Shown: positions 35,316 to 44,470, counted from the stretch's first letter. The stretch: 64,000 bases of DNA from Streptomyces roseifaciens (GCF_001445655.1 NZ_LNBE01000004.1:1612001-1676000), one strand, 5' to 3'. The notes: generated from the sequence alone by a model not told the origin. Program-made: numbers and translations.

Positions 35316-35506
35316 GACGACGCTTCCTCCCTGGTTACCGCACCTTGCCGACCTCGCCGGGCGGGCGGTCCGCCGCGCCGTGGCGTGTCACTGGAGCGCA
35401 GTCTACGGGCTGCCGGGGCGGGCGCGGCGGCGGACGAGGCGTGCGGCGAGGCGCGCCGGACGGGCGCCGTGGGGCGTCCTGCCGCAGGCCCGACATGTCT
35501 TACGTG

Positions 35507-35986
35507 TCAGTCCTTGTGGTGGACGTGGGGGGTACCCGCGGGCGCGCCGAGCAGGCTGGAGAAGCGGTCCCAGCGGTCGATCTCGCACCCGTTCTTCCGC
35601 GTGAACTCGGCCTTCACGGGGCGGCCGGCCCATTTGCCGGTGACCGTGGCGCGCTGCGGTCCGCCGTAGATCATCGTGCACACCGAGTCCTTGGGGACGG
35701 GGGCGAACGGGTCCTTGCCCCAGGTCGTCTGGCCGTCGATCTGGCCGCACGCCTCTCTGACGCGCGGGTGCGTGCCCCCGGCCGGGTGGCAGTACAGCTC
35801 GTAGGTCCGGACGCCCTTGAGGCCGGTGGCGAACTTCCCGGTTTCGCTGACGGTCACCGTGAGGTGGTCGTTGCTCTCGGGGTTGGCGGGGGGCATGGGG
35901 AGCCCGGCGGCCGAGGCGGACGGCAGGGTGAGCAGGGCCGCCGGAGCGAGCGCGGCGGCGGCGAGGGCGAGGCGACGGAGCAGCAT
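35507..35986 (-). CDS. SSI-family subtilisin inhibitor
   Basis: A 159-residue secreted protease inhibitor. The signal peptide is RRLALAAAALAPAALLTLPS with cleavage after ASA (about residue 27). The mature domain has the SSI cysteine pattern: C in YELYCHP, C in REACGQI, C in VCTMIYGG and C in KNGCEIDRW. The reactive loop is at VCTM-IY, so P1 would be Met, as in the Streptomyces subtilisin inhibitor (CPM-VY). The C-terminal phenylalanine of typical SSI is replaced by a His-rich tail. Such inhibitors control extracellular proteases during differentiation. It is a single gene. Confidence 0.9.
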   Translation of the reverse strand: MLLRRLALAAAALAPAALLTLPSASAAGLPMPPANPESNDHLTVTVSETGKFATGLKGVRTYELYCHPAGGTHPRVREACGQIDGQTTWGKDPFAPVPKDSVCTMIYGGPQRATVTGKWAGRPVKAEFTRKNGCEIDRWDRFSSLLGAPAGTPHVHHKD

Positions 35987-36210
35987 GCGGGACTCCAGGG
36001 TCCAGGGGGCAGGCGAGGCGGAACGGGGGGCGTGCAGAGCCCGGCCGATCCCTTCACCCGTCTAACGCGCCGGGCGGCAACGCGTTGCGCTCCGGAAAAC
36101 GTCTTTGCCCCGCCCGGTGAAAGCCCGGTACCGTAGGGGTGCGATTGGTGAGCGGCCGCCAGGTTGTGCCATCATCTGCATCGCACCACTCGCGCATGCG
36201 TGGGTGGGCT

Positions 36211-36301
36211 GGAGGCGTCGCCTAGTCCGGTCTATGGCGCCGCACTGCTAATGCGGTTTGGGACTTAAATCCCATCGAGGGTTCAAATCCCTCCGCCTCC
36301 G
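36211..36301 (+). tRNA. tRNA-Ser (GCT)
   Basis: A 91-base class II tRNA. Acceptor GGAGGCG pairs with CGCCTCC (36294-36300), discriminator G at 36301. Anticodon loop CTGCTAA gives GCT, reading AGC/AGU. The variable arm is long (TTGGGACTTAAATCCCATC). The T arm is GAGGG-TTCAAAT-CCCTC. No full CCA is encoded. Confidence 0.97.
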
Positions 36302-36312
36302 CAGTCACCGGA

Positions 36313-36346
36313 AGCCCCGGTCGTCCTTGAGACGGCCGGGGCTTTC
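36313..36346 (+). terminator. Terminator after tRNA-Ser (GCT)
   Basis: AGCCCCGG and CCGGGGCT arms with a GC-rich inner stem, followed by TTT, 11 bases after the tRNA. The rest of 36347-36597 holds no gene. Confidence 0.75.
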
Positions 36347-36597
36347 GCGTTGCCGGGCGATGCCGCCGGACGGCGAGGTCAGGCGATGCCGTGCAGGTGA
36401 TGCCGTCGGGCGACGCGGTCGGGCGACGCGGTCGGGTGATCTTGTCCGCAAGGGGCTCGCCGGAGCCGTTCCGGAGCTGCTCCAGAGGGCGTTTTCGCAG
36501 GCCGGAGCGGGTGCGGGGAATGGATTTCGCGTGGCGGCGGAGTTCATGTAATGTTGTCCACGCAACGCCGACCGGCAAGAAAACGCCGGGAAGCCGA

Positions 36598-36670
36598 GCG
36601 CTCGTAGCTTAACGGATAGAGCACTTGACTACGGATCAAGAGGTTGCAGGTTCGAATCCTGCCGAGCGCA
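36598..36670 (+). tRNA. tRNA-Arg (ACG)
   Basis: A 73-base tRNA. Acceptor GCGCTCG pairs with CGAGCGC. Anticodon loop CTACGGA gives ACG, which is normally deaminated to ICG by TadA; a TadA-associated gene is at the right end of this window. The T arm is GCAGG-TTCGAAT-CCTGC. No CCA is encoded. Confidence 0.97.
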
Positions 36671-36696
36671 CTGACGGGAGTATTTCTCCCGTTCGT

Positions 36697-36770
36697 CGCG
36701 GGGTGGAGCAGCTCGGTAGCTCGCTGGGCTCATAACCCAGAGGTCGCAGGTTCAAATCCTGTCCCCGCTA
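36697..36770 (+). tRNA. Initiator tRNA-fMet (CAT)
   Basis: A 74-base tRNA starting CGCGGGG, with the first base unpaired against T in the acceptor end (a hallmark of initiator tRNA). The anticodon stem is CTGGG/CCCAG with the three consecutive G-C pairs of initiator type. Anticodon CAT. The T arm is GCAGG-TTCAAAT-CCTGT. No CCA is encoded. Confidence 0.93.
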
Positions 36771-36776
36771 CTAAGA

Positions 36777-36811
36777 CCGCAGGCCCGGTACCTCAGGTAC
36801 CGGGCCTGCGG
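36777..36811 (+). terminator. Terminator of the tRNA-Arg/tRNA-fMet unit
   Basis: A perfect 16-bp hairpin, CCGCAGGCCCGGTACC and its complement, with loop TCA, six bases after tRNA-fMet. It separates the tRNAs from the two-component operon. Confidence 0.85.
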
Positions 36812-36909
36812 CGTATCCGGAATCTTCCGTCCCGTTCGGGCGCGCGATTCTCAGGAGAATCACAGAGAGCCGAAAGACGCCTCTCACGCACCGCTCGCAC
36901 CCTCGTCCC

Positions 36910-37668
36910 ATGACGGCCGACCCCTCGCTCACCCCAGCCCCCGCCGCCCCCGCCCCCCTCCTGCGGGACGACGGCGGGCCCATCAGGGTTCTCGTCGTGG
37001 ACGACGAGGCCTCCCTGGCCGAGCTGCTCCGGCTCGCCCTGCGCTACGAGGGCTGGGACGTGCGCACCGCGGCCGGCGGCGCCGAGGCCGTGCGCGTCGC
37101 GCGGGACTTCCGGCCGGACGCCGTCGTCCTCGACGTGATGCTGCCCGACATGGACGGGCTGACCGTGCTGGGGCGGCTGCGCCGCGAACGCGCAGAGGTG
37201 CCGGTGCTCTTCCTCACTGCCAAGGACGCCGTCGAGGACCGCATCGCCGGCCTCACCGCAGGCGGCGACGACTACGTCACCAAGCCCTTCAGCCTGGAGG
37301 AGGTCGTCGCCCGGCTGCGCGGGCTGCTGCGCCGGGCCCGCGCCGTCGCGCCGCGCCCCGGCTCCGTCCTCACCGTGGGCGACCTGGTCCTGGACGAGGA
37401 CAGCCACGAGGTCTCCCGCGGCGGCACGGACATCCACCTCACCGCCACCGAGTTCGAGCTGCTGCGCTTCCTCATGCGCAATCCGCGGCGCGTGCTGAGC
37501 AAGCCGCAGATCCTCGACCGGGTCTGGTCGTACGACTTCGGCGGCCAGGCCAACGTCGTGGAGCTCTACATCTCCTACCTGCGGCGGAAGATCGACGCCG
37601 GGCGCCCGCCGATGATCCACACGCGGCGCGGCGCCGGCTACCTCATCAAGCCGGCCACACCGGCGTGA
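36910..37668 (+). CDS. OmpR-family response regulator
   Basis: A 252-residue regulator with a receiver domain (residues 24-140; acid pocket VVDDE, phospho-acceptor Asp75 in VVLDVMLPD, Lys125 in VTKPF) and a winged-helix domain (about 150-248; LTATEFELLRFLMRNPRRVL and VELYISYLRRKID). It ends in a TGA that overlaps the kinase GTG start (GTGA at 37665), which shows coupling. It is the first gene of a four-gene set that continues into two glycosyltransferases. It probably regulates envelope functions, including its own operon. Confidence 0.92.
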   Translation: MTADPSLTPAPAAPAPLLRDDGGPIRVLVVDDEASLAELLRLALRYEGWDVRTAAGGAEAVRVARDFRPDAVVLDVMLPDMDGLTVLGRLRRERAEVPVLFLTAKDAVEDRIAGLTAGGDDYVTKPFSLEEVVARLRGLLRRARAVAPRPGSVLTVGDLVLDEDSHEVSRGGTDIHLTATEFELLRFLMRNPRRVLSKPQILDRVWSYDFGGQANVVELYISYLRRKIDAGRPPMIHTRRGAGYLIKPATPA

Positions 37669-39272
37669 GCCGCCTGCGGGGCCTCGCCGCGCGGCGGCTC
37701 CCGGGCCGCGCGCGCCCCGCCCGCCCGTTCCCCGCGCGCCCGCGGCCGCTGCGCACGCGCCTCGTGCTGTCCACCGTCGTGCTGGTCGCCGTCGTCTGCG
37801 CGGTGATCGGCACGGTCACGGCCATCGTGCTGCGCAGCTACCTGTACGGGCAGCTCGACACGCAGCTCGGCGACGTGGCGCGGCGGGCCGCCGCGCCCCA
37901 CCCGCCGGAGGTCCAGGCCCGCCGGGGCGGACCGCTGAGCTTCGTGCAGGGCGGCGGCCAGCCCATCGGCACCGTCGGTGCGCTCACCGCGCCCGACGGC
38001 AGGGTCGCCGACTCGGCCGTCAGCACGCCCGCCCGCACCACGCCGGGCGGCGAGCCCGTGCGCGAACCGCTGACCTCCGCCCAGAGCGAGGCCCTCGCGG
38101 GGCTTCCCCGCGACGGCAGGCCGCACGACGTCGTACTGGCCGGGCGCGGACAGTACCGCGCCCAGTCCGTCACCGCCCCCGACGGCACGACGTACCTCGT
38201 CGGCATCCCCGCCTCCGGCGTTCAGGAGACCCTCAACACCCTTGTCGTGGTGGAGGTGTGCGTGACCGCGGCGGGGCTCGTCGCCGCCGGGATCGCCGCC
38301 GCGGCCACCGTGCGGATCGCATTGGGGCCGCTGCGGCGGGTCGCCGCGACGGCCACGCGCGTCTCCGAACTCCCCCTGCACCGGGGGGAAGTGGCCCTGC
38401 ACGAGCGCGTGCCCGAGGCGGAGGCCGATCCGCGGACCGAGGTCGGTCAGGTCGGTGCGGCGCTCAACCGTATGCTGGGACACGTGGGTTCGGCGCTGAC
38501 GGCGCGCCAGGAGAGCGAGACGAGGGTCCGGCAGTTCGTCGCCGACGCGAGTCACGAGCTGCGGACGCCGCTCGCCTCCATCCGCGGCTACGCCGAACTC
38601 ACCCGCCGGGCCGGGCCCGGCGGGGGCGCCGGGGAAGGCCGTGAGGAGATCGGACCGGTCACCCGGCACGCGCTCGGCCGCATCGAGTCCGAGGCGCACC
38701 GGATGACCGGGCTCGTCGAGGACCTGCTGCTCCTCGCCCGCCTGGACGCCGGCCGCCCGCAGGCGCTCGCGGACCTCGACCTCTCTCCGCTCGTGGTCGA
38801 CGCCGTGAGCGACGCGCGGGCGGCCGGGCCGGGCCACGCGTGGCGCCTCGACCTGCCGGCCGAGCCGGTGGCGGTACGGGGTGACGCGGCCCGCCTCCAC
38901 CAGGTCCTCGTCAACCTGCTGGCCAATGCGCGCACGCACACGCCGGCGGGGACGACGGTGACCGCTCGCGTACGGGTCGCCTCCGGCGGCGGGCTCGTGG
39001 AGGTCGAGGTGGAGGACGACGGGCCGGGCATCCCGGCGGAGTTGCTGCCGTACGTCTTCGAGCGGTTCGCGCGGGGGGACGCGTCGCGGACGCGGACCGG
39101 TGCGGGGGGTTCGGGACTGGGGCTTGCGATCGTGCGGGCGGTCGTCGCGGCGCACGGGGGACGGGTGGGGGTGGCGAGCGTGCCCGGGCGGACCGTTTTC
39201 ACGGTGGAACTGCCGGTCCGGCACCGCCGGGTTCCACCGACGGGGCTGAGCGCCGTCGCGGCGGGGGATTAG
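37665..39272 (+). CDS. Sensor histidine kinase (HAMP, HisKA, HATPase)
   Basis: A 535-residue kinase. Two membrane segments at about residues 35-57 and 190-215 flank an extracytoplasmic sensor of about 130 residues. A HAMP region follows (LGPLRRVAATATRVSELPLH). The H box is FVADASHELRTPLASIRGYA with His at about 297, the N box is LVNLLANARTHTPAG, and the G boxes are DDGPGIPAELLPYVFERFAR and GGSGLGLAIV. All functional residues are present. Translation is coupled with the regulator gene. The stimulus is unknown. Confidence 0.92.
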   Translation: MSRLRGLAARRLPGRARPARPFPARPRPLRTRLVLSTVVLVAVVCAVIGTVTAIVLRSYLYGQLDTQLGDVARRAAAPHPPEVQARRGGPLSFVQGGGQPIGTVGALTAPDGRVADSAVSTPARTTPGGEPVREPLTSAQSEALAGLPRDGRPHDVVLAGRGQYRAQSVTAPDGTTYLVGIPASGVQETLNTLVVVEVCVTAAGLVAAGIAAAATVRIALGPLRRVAATATRVSELPLHRGEVALHERVPEAEADPRTEVGQVGAALNRMLGHVGSALTARQESETRVRQFVADASHELRTPLASIRGYAELTRRAGPGGGAGEGREEIGPVTRHALGRIESEAHRMTGLVEDLLLLARLDAGRPQALADLDLSPLVVDAVSDARAAGPGHAWRLDLPAEPVAVRGDAARLHQVLVNLLANARTHTPAGTTVTARVRVASGGGLVEVEVEDDGPGIPAELLPYVFERFARGDASRTRTGAGGSGLGLAIVRAVVAAHGGRVGVASVPGRTVFTVELPVRHRRVPPTGLSAVAAGD

Positions 39273-39405
39273 CCCCCGGTCCCGCCCCTTCCCGAAACCG
39301 GGGGCAAGCCCCCGGGCCCCCGGGAGGCATGGGTCGCCCTCGATTCACAGGTCCGCCACAGGGTGCCCACACGCTCGCGACAGGCGCCCCCGGCACGGTC
39401 GGCTC

Positions 39406-40680
39406 ATGACTGCCGACAGCCCGCCTCTTCCCGCCCGCGCGCCCCTCCCGGTGCGCGGTCACGGCACCGTGCTCGATGTCGTGATCCCCGTCCACAACGA
39501 GGAGGACGACCTGGAGGCGTGCGTGCGCCGGCTGCACGCGCACCTCACGGCCACCTTTCCGTACGGGTTCCGGATCACCGTCGCGGACAACGCGAGCACC
39601 GACCGCACGCCCGAGGTCTCCGCCGCCCTGGACGAAGCCTTCGACGAGGTGACCGCCGTCCGGCTGGAGGAGAAGGGGCGGGGGCGGGCGCTGCACACCG
39701 TCTGGTCGCTGTCCGAGGCGCCCGTGCTCGCCTACATGGACGTCGACCTGTCCACCGGCCTCAACGCCGTACTGCCGCTCGTCGCCCCGCTGATCTCCGG
39801 CCACTCCGACCTGGCCATAGGGACCCGGCTCGCGGGTGGTTCGCGCGTGGTGCGCGGGCCCAGGAGGGAGTTCATCTCCCGCGCCTACAACGTCCTGTTG
39901 CGGACGGGGCTCGCGGCGCGGTTCTCCGATGCGCAGTGCGGGTTCAAGGCGGTCCGCAAGGACGTGGCCGAGCGGCTGCTGCCGCTCGTCGAGGACACGG
40001 GGTGGTTCTTCGACACCGAGCTGCTGGTGCTGGCCGAGCGGGCGGGCCTGCGGATCCACGAGGTGCCGGTGGACTGGGTCGACGACCCGGACAGCTCCGT
40101 GCGGATCGTCCGCACGGCGGCCGACGACCTGCGCGGCGTGTGGCGCGTGGGGCGCGCCCTCGCCACGGGGGCGCTGCCGCTGGACCGGCTGCGCCGCCCC
40201 TTCGGCGACGATCCGCGCGACCGGGCGGTGCCGGGCGTGCCACGGGGGCTGGCTCGGCAGCTGCTGGGCTTCTGCGTGGTGGGCGTCCTCAGTACGGGCT
40301 TCTACCTGGCGCTGTACTCGCTGCTGCGCACGGCCACCGGCCCGCAGACGGCGAACGCGGTCGCGCTGCTGCTGTCGGCCCTCGCCAACACCGCGGCCAA
40401 CCGCCGGCTGACCTTCGGGGTGCGCGGGCGCGACCGTGCGGTGCGCCACCAGGCGCAGGGCCTGGTGGTCTTCGCCATCGGCCTGGTCCTGACCAGCGGT
40501 TCGCTCGCCGCGCTGCACGCGGCGGGCGGCTCCCCGGCCCACGGGCCTTCTCACGGCCCTTCCCACGGAGCCGAACTCGCCGTGCTCGTCACGGCCAACC
40601 TCGCGGCGACGGTGCTGCGGTTCCTGCTGCTGCGGGCTTGGGTGTTCCCGGCGGCTTCTGCGACAAGGAACGATCGATGA
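39406..40680 (+). CDS. GT2 polyprenyl-phosphate glycosyltransferase fused to GtrA
   Basis: A 424-residue two-part membrane protein. Residues 20-250 are a GT2 (dolichol-phosphate-mannose-synthase-like) domain with VVIPVHNEEDDLEACVRRLH, ADNASTDRT, LAYMDVDLSTGLNA and SDAQCGFKAV. The C-terminal 140 residues have four membrane segments of the GtrA fold (LLGFCVVGVLSTGFYLALYS), known from O-antigen modification. It should load a sugar on polyprenyl phosphate and help flip it. Its stop overlaps the next start (ATGA). It follows the kinase gene by 133 bases, which contain a Pro/Gly-coded spacer without a clear terminator. Confidence 0.88.
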   Translation: MTADSPPLPARAPLPVRGHGTVLDVVIPVHNEEDDLEACVRRLHAHLTATFPYGFRITVADNASTDRTPEVSAALDEAFDEVTAVRLEEKGRGRALHTVWSLSEAPVLAYMDVDLSTGLNAVLPLVAPLISGHSDLAIGTRLAGGSRVVRGPRREFISRAYNVLLRTGLAARFSDAQCGFKAVRKDVAERLLPLVEDTGWFFDTELLVLAERAGLRIHEVPVDWVDDPDSSVRIVRTAADDLRGVWRVGRALATGALPLDRLRRPFGDDPRDRAVPGVPRGLARQLLGFCVVGVLSTGFYLALYSLLRTATGPQTANAVALLLSALANTAANRRLTFGVRGRDRAVRHQAQGLVVFAIGLVLTSGSLAALHAAGGSPAHGPSHGPSHGAELAVLVTANLAATVLRFLLLRAWVFPAASATRNDR

Positions 40681-42719
40681 CCACGATGACGAAGGCCGCG
40701 AAGCTGCGGTTGGCCGCCCTGCTCGCCGTCACCGGTGCGCTCTACCTCTGGGACCTCGGCGCGTCCGGCTACGCCAACCAGTTCTACGCCGCGGCCGCGC
40801 AGGCGGGCGGCGCGAGCTGGAAGGCGTTCTTCTTCGGCGCGTCCGACGCCGCCGGGGCGATCACCGTCGACAAGCCGCCGGCCGCGCTCTGGCCGATGGG
40901 CCTGTCCGTACGGCTCTTCGGGCTCGGCCCGTGGGCGATCCTCGTGCCCGAGGCGCTGATGGGCGTGGCCGCGGTGGGGGTGCTGTACGCCTCCGTGCGG
41001 CGGTACTTCGGGGAGGCGGCAGGGCTGCTGGCGGGTGCGGCGTTCGCGCTGACGCCCGTCGCCGCGCTGATGTTCCGCTTCGACAACCCCGATGCGCTGC
41101 TGTGCCTGCTGATGGTGTGCGCAGTGGCGTGCGTCCTGCGTGCGCTGGAGGCCGGGCGGACGGCGTGGCTGCTCCTGGCGGGGCTCTGCTTCGGCCTCGG
41201 TTTCCTCACCAAGACGCTGCAGGCGTGGCTGATCCTGCCGCCGCTCGCCCTGCTGTACGCGGTGTGCGCGCCGGTGCGGCCGCTGCGGCGGGCGGGGCAG
41301 CTGCTGCTCGCGGGGCTGGTGACCGTCGTCTCCGGCGGCTGGTGGGTCGCCGTGGTCGAGCTGTGGCCCGCGGGCTCGCGCCCGTACATCGGCGGCTCGC
41401 AGCACAACAGCTTCCTCGAACTCACCTTCGGCTACAACGGACTCGGCCGTCTCAACGGCAACGAGACCGGGAGCGTGGGCGGAGGCGGCGGGCCCGGCGG
41501 CGGGCGCTGGGGCGAGACCGGCATGCTGCGGCTGTTCGGGACGGACATGGGAGGCCAGATCGCCTGGCTGCTGCCCGCGGCGTTCGCGCTGCTGGTGGCC
41601 GGGATGCTGCTGACCCGGCGCGCCGGGAGGACGGACATCCGCCGGGCGGCGCTCCTGGCGTGGGGCGGGGCGCTGCTGATGACCTTCGCGGTCTTCAGCT
41701 TCATGTCCGGGATCTTCCACCAGTACTACAACGTCGCCCTGGCGCCGTACGTGGCGGCGCTCACCGGCGCGGGAGCCGTACTGCTGTGGCAGCGCCGGGC
41801 GTTCGCTCCGCTGGCCGCGGTGGTGGCGGGGACGGCCGCCTGGGCGTACGTCCTCCTCGGCCGTACTCCGCAGTGGCTGCCGTGGCTGAAGTGGGCCGTG
41901 CTGCTGGGCGGTGTCGCGGCGGGGTGTGCGCTGCTGCTCGTACGGCGGGGGCGGGGGAGCGGGCGGGAGGGTGCGCCGGCGCGCGGGGCCGTGGCGGTGG
42001 CCGTGGCCCTGTCCACCGGCAGTGCGCTGGCGGCGCCGCTCGCGTACACGCTGAATACCGTGCGCACGCCGCACGGCGGGTCGATCGTGACGGCCGGGCC
42101 GGCGGTGGAGGGCGCGGGGCGGTTCGGCGGCGGCGGAGGCGGAGGCGTGCGGGCGGCCGGGCGGGGCGGCGAACGGTTCGCCGGGCCGGGGGGTGCGCTG
42201 CCCGGTCCGGGCGGTCAGGCGCCGCGAGGGGGCCGCGGGCCCGGGGCGTTCGGCGGCTCCGGCGGCCCTAGTGGTTCCGGTGGTCCCGGTGGGACCGAGG
42301 GTGGCGGTCGGCCCGGCGGCGGAGGCATGGGCGGTCTGCTCGGCGGTCAGCGCGTGGGGGACGCCGCGGCCGCCGCGGTGAAGAAGGACGCCGCCTCGTA
42401 CACCTGGGCGGCCGCCGCCGTCGGCTCGCAGAACGCGGCCGCCTACCAGCTCGCCACGCAGGTGCCGGTGATGGCCGTCGGCGGGTTCAACGGGAGCGAT
42501 CCGGCGCCGACGCTGCGGCAGTTCGAGGCGTACGTGGCGGCAGGGAAGGTGCACTACTTCATCGCCTCCGGCGGCGCGGAACGGCGGGGCGGGCCCGGCG
42601 GCGGCGCGCGGGGGAGCTCCGTCTCCGCGGAGATCACGGCCTGGGTGGAGGCGCGCTTCACCAAGGTCACGGTGGGCGGGGCGACGCTCTACGACCTGAC
42701 GAGGCCGGTGCGGAAATAA
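40677..42719 (+). CDS. GT39/ArnT-type membrane glycosyltransferase
   Basis: A 680-residue integral protein with about 11-13 membrane segments. The N-terminal part carries the PMT_2 signature: LWDLGASGYANQFYAAAAQ, with acidic residue in the first outer loop, then AITVDKPPAALWPMGL and FRFDNPDALLCLL. The C-terminal third is an outside domain with a long Gly/Pro/Arg repeat linker (GGSGGPSGSGGPGGTEGGGR) and a final conserved unit (YQLATQVPVMAVGGFNGSDP). It should transfer a polyprenyl-linked sugar made by the preceding GT2 to a protein or wall polymer. The gene overlaps the GT2 stop. Acceptor is unknown. Confidence 0.88.
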   Translation: MTTMTKAAKLRLAALLAVTGALYLWDLGASGYANQFYAAAAQAGGASWKAFFFGASDAAGAITVDKPPAALWPMGLSVRLFGLGPWAILVPEALMGVAAVGVLYASVRRYFGEAAGLLAGAAFALTPVAALMFRFDNPDALLCLLMVCAVACVLRALEAGRTAWLLLAGLCFGLGFLTKTLQAWLILPPLALLYAVCAPVRPLRRAGQLLLAGLVTVVSGGWWVAVVELWPAGSRPYIGGSQHNSFLELTFGYNGLGRLNGNETGSVGGGGGPGGGRWGETGMLRLFGTDMGGQIAWLLPAAFALLVAGMLLTRRAGRTDIRRAALLAWGGALLMTFAVFSFMSGIFHQYYNVALAPYVAALTGAGAVLLWQRRAFAPLAAVVAGTAAWAYVLLGRTPQWLPWLKWAVLLGGVAAGCALLLVRRGRGSGREGAPARGAVAVAVALSTGSALAAPLAYTLNTVRTPHGGSIVTAGPAVEGAGRFGGGGGGGVRAAGRGGERFAGPGGALPGPGGQAPRGGRGPGAFGGSGGPSGSGGPGGTEGGGRPGGGGMGGLLGGQRVGDAAAAAVKKDAASYTWAAAAVGSQNAAAYQLATQVPVMAVGGFNGSDPAPTLRQFEAYVAAGKVHYFIASGGAERRGGPGGGARGSSVSAEITAWVEARFTKVTVGGATLYDLTRPVRK

Positions 42720-42723
42720 AGCC

Positions 42724-42784
42724 TTGTACGGCGTAGAGGAGCTCTTGTACGGTGTACATCGCAAGCCCGTCATACGCTGTACAA
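42724..42784. promoter_or_regulatory. Operator cluster upstream of DHA2 exporter
   Basis: Three related half-sites occur in 61 bases: TTGTACGGCGTA (42724), TTGTACGGTGTA (42745) and, inverted, TACGCTGTACAA (42773). The middle one forms the palindrome TGTAC-GGT-GTACA. The cluster starts 5 bases after the previous stop and ends 13 bases before the exporter ATG. A TetR protein encoded downstream of the exporter is the probable ligand-responsive binder. Confidence 0.65.
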
Positions 42785-42796
42785 GGGGGATCGCGC

Positions 42797-44311
42797 ATGT
42801 CAGCGCCGACCACGGAATCACCGAGCTCCACCGCCTCGCCGCGGCCGGAGCGCAACCCCACCCGGTGGGTGGTGCTCGCCGTGATCTGCCTCGCCCAGCT
42901 CACGGTCCTGCTCGACAACACCGTCCTCACGGTCGCCATTCCCTCCCTCACGGAGGAGATGGGCGCCGCGACGTCCGACATCCAGTGGATGATCAACGCC
43001 TATTCGCTGGTCCAGGCCGGACTGCTGCTCACCGCGGGCAGCGCCGCCGACCGCTACGGACGCAAGAAGCTGCTCGCCGCCGGGCTCGCCCTCTTCGGCA
43101 TCGGCTCGCTCGCGGCGGGCCTGTCGGAGACCACCGGGCAGCTGATCGCCGCCCGCGCCGGCATGGGCGTCGGCGGAGCGCTGCTCATGACGACCACGCT
43201 CGCCGTGATCGTCCAGGTCTTCGACGACGAGGAGCGCACCAAGGCGATCGGGCTGTGGGGCGCGGTCAGCTCGCTCGGCTTCGCCGCCGGGCCGCTGATC
43301 GGCGGGGCGCTCCTCAACCACTTCTGGTGGGGCTCGATCTTCCTGATCAACCTGCCGGTGGCGGTGCTCGGACTGCTGGCCGTCCTCAAGTGGGTGCCGG
43401 AGTCCAAGAATCCGGCCGGTGAGCGGCCCGACCTGCTCGGTGCGCTGCTCTCCACGATCGGCATGACCGGCGTCACCTTCGCGATCATCTCCGGGCCCGG
43501 GCACGGGTGGACGTCCGCGCGGGTGCTCGTCCCGGGCGCCGTGGGCGTCGTGGTGCTGGCGGCGTTCGCGGTGTGGGAGCAGCGGGCTCCGTACCCGATG
43601 CTCGACATGCAGTTCTTCCGCAACCGGCGGTTCGTGGGCGCGGTCTCCGGCTCCATCCTCGTCGCCTTCGGCATGGGCGGATCCTTCTTCCTGCTCACGC
43701 AGCACCTGCAGCTCGTGCTCGGCTACGACCCGCTGCAGACCGGTCTGCGGATGTCGCCGCTGGCGCTGGTCATCATCGTCCTCAACCTGACGGGCGTCGG
43801 GGCGCGCCTCCTGCCGAAGATCGGCACGCCCGTCTCGATCGCGGGCGGCATGGGGCTGCTGGCGGCGGGGCTCGCGGCGATCGCGGTCCTCGGTGCGGAC
43901 GGGTACGGCGGGATGTTCCTCGGGCTCGTGCTGATGGGCACCGGCATCGCGCTGGCCATGCCGGCCATGGCCACGGCGATCATGTCCGCGATCCCGCCGG
44001 AGAAGGCGGGCGTCGGCGCCGGGCTCAACGGCACGCTGCAGGAGTGCGGCAACGGGCTCGGCGTGGCCGTCCTCGGCGCGGTCCTGAACTCGCGCTTCGC
44101 GGCGCTGGTCCCTGCGGTGGCCGCGGGAGCGGGGTCGCTCCCGGCGGCGCTGTCCGAGGCCCGCACGGACGGGGACCGCGCGGCGATCGCCGACGCGTTC
44201 GCCACCGGGGTGCACACCAGTCAGCTGGTGGGCGCGGCGGCGGTCCTGGCGGGCGGCCTGACCGCAGCGCTCCTGCTGCGCAGGGCGGAACGCTCGGAGC
44301 CGTCGCAGTAA
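42797..44311 (+). CDS. DHA2-family MFS exporter (14 TMS)
   Basis: A 504-residue drug:proton antiporter. It has 14 segments, with motif A GSAADRYGRKKLLAAGL, the TMS1 acid in LLDNTVLTVAIPSL and motif C GPLIGGALLNHFW. The central loop and the NGTLQECGNGLGVAVLG segment in TMS13 are typical of this family. ATG 42797 follows AAGGGGG. The operator cluster immediately upstream and the TetR gene 490 bases downstream on the same strand suggest repression by that TetR. The substrate is unknown. Confidence 0.9.
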   Translation: MSAPTTESPSSTASPRPERNPTRWVVLAVICLAQLTVLLDNTVLTVAIPSLTEEMGAATSDIQWMINAYSLVQAGLLLTAGSAADRYGRKKLLAAGLALFGIGSLAAGLSETTGQLIAARAGMGVGGALLMTTTLAVIVQVFDDEERTKAIGLWGAVSSLGFAAGPLIGGALLNHFWWGSIFLINLPVAVLGLLAVLKWVPESKNPAGERPDLLGALLSTIGMTGVTFAIISGPGHGWTSARVLVPGAVGVVVLAAFAVWEQRAPYPMLDMQFFRNRRFVGAVSGSILVAFGMGGSFFLLTQHLQLVLGYDPLQTGLRMSPLALVIIVLNLTGVGARLLPKIGTPVSIAGGMGLLAAGLAAIAVLGADGYGGMFLGLVLMGTGIALAMPAMATAIMSAIPPEKAGVGAGLNGTLQECGNGLGVAVLGAVLNSRFAALVPAVAAGAGSLPAALSEARTDGDRAAIADAFATGVHTSQLVGAAAVLAGGLTAALLLRRAERSEPSQ

Positions 44312-44332
44312 CGGTTCCCTCGCCCCTGTCTT

Positions 44333-44470
44333 CCGCCGCGGCGGTGTTCAGCCGTCGCGGCGGGCTTCGGCGGTGCCGTTCCGGCCTGAGGCGGGTCCGG
44401 CACCGCCGGGTGGGTGGTGTGGGGTTGCTCGCCGTTGCGGCGGGGGTGATGGGCCGGGCCCATCGGATCC
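44333..44470. repeat. Intergenic 230-bp-period repeat, copy 1
   Basis: CCGCCGCGGCGGTGTTCAGC, a Cys/Gly-coded-like core (TTCGGCGGTGCCGTTC), and GGTTGCTCGCCGTTGCGGCGG recur in copy 2 at 44563-44700 with about 85 percent identity by eye. Internal dyads (CCGCCGCGGCGG) allow hairpins. No reading frame is shared by both copies. The 44312-44799 gap contains these two copies and no gene. Confidence 0.7.
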
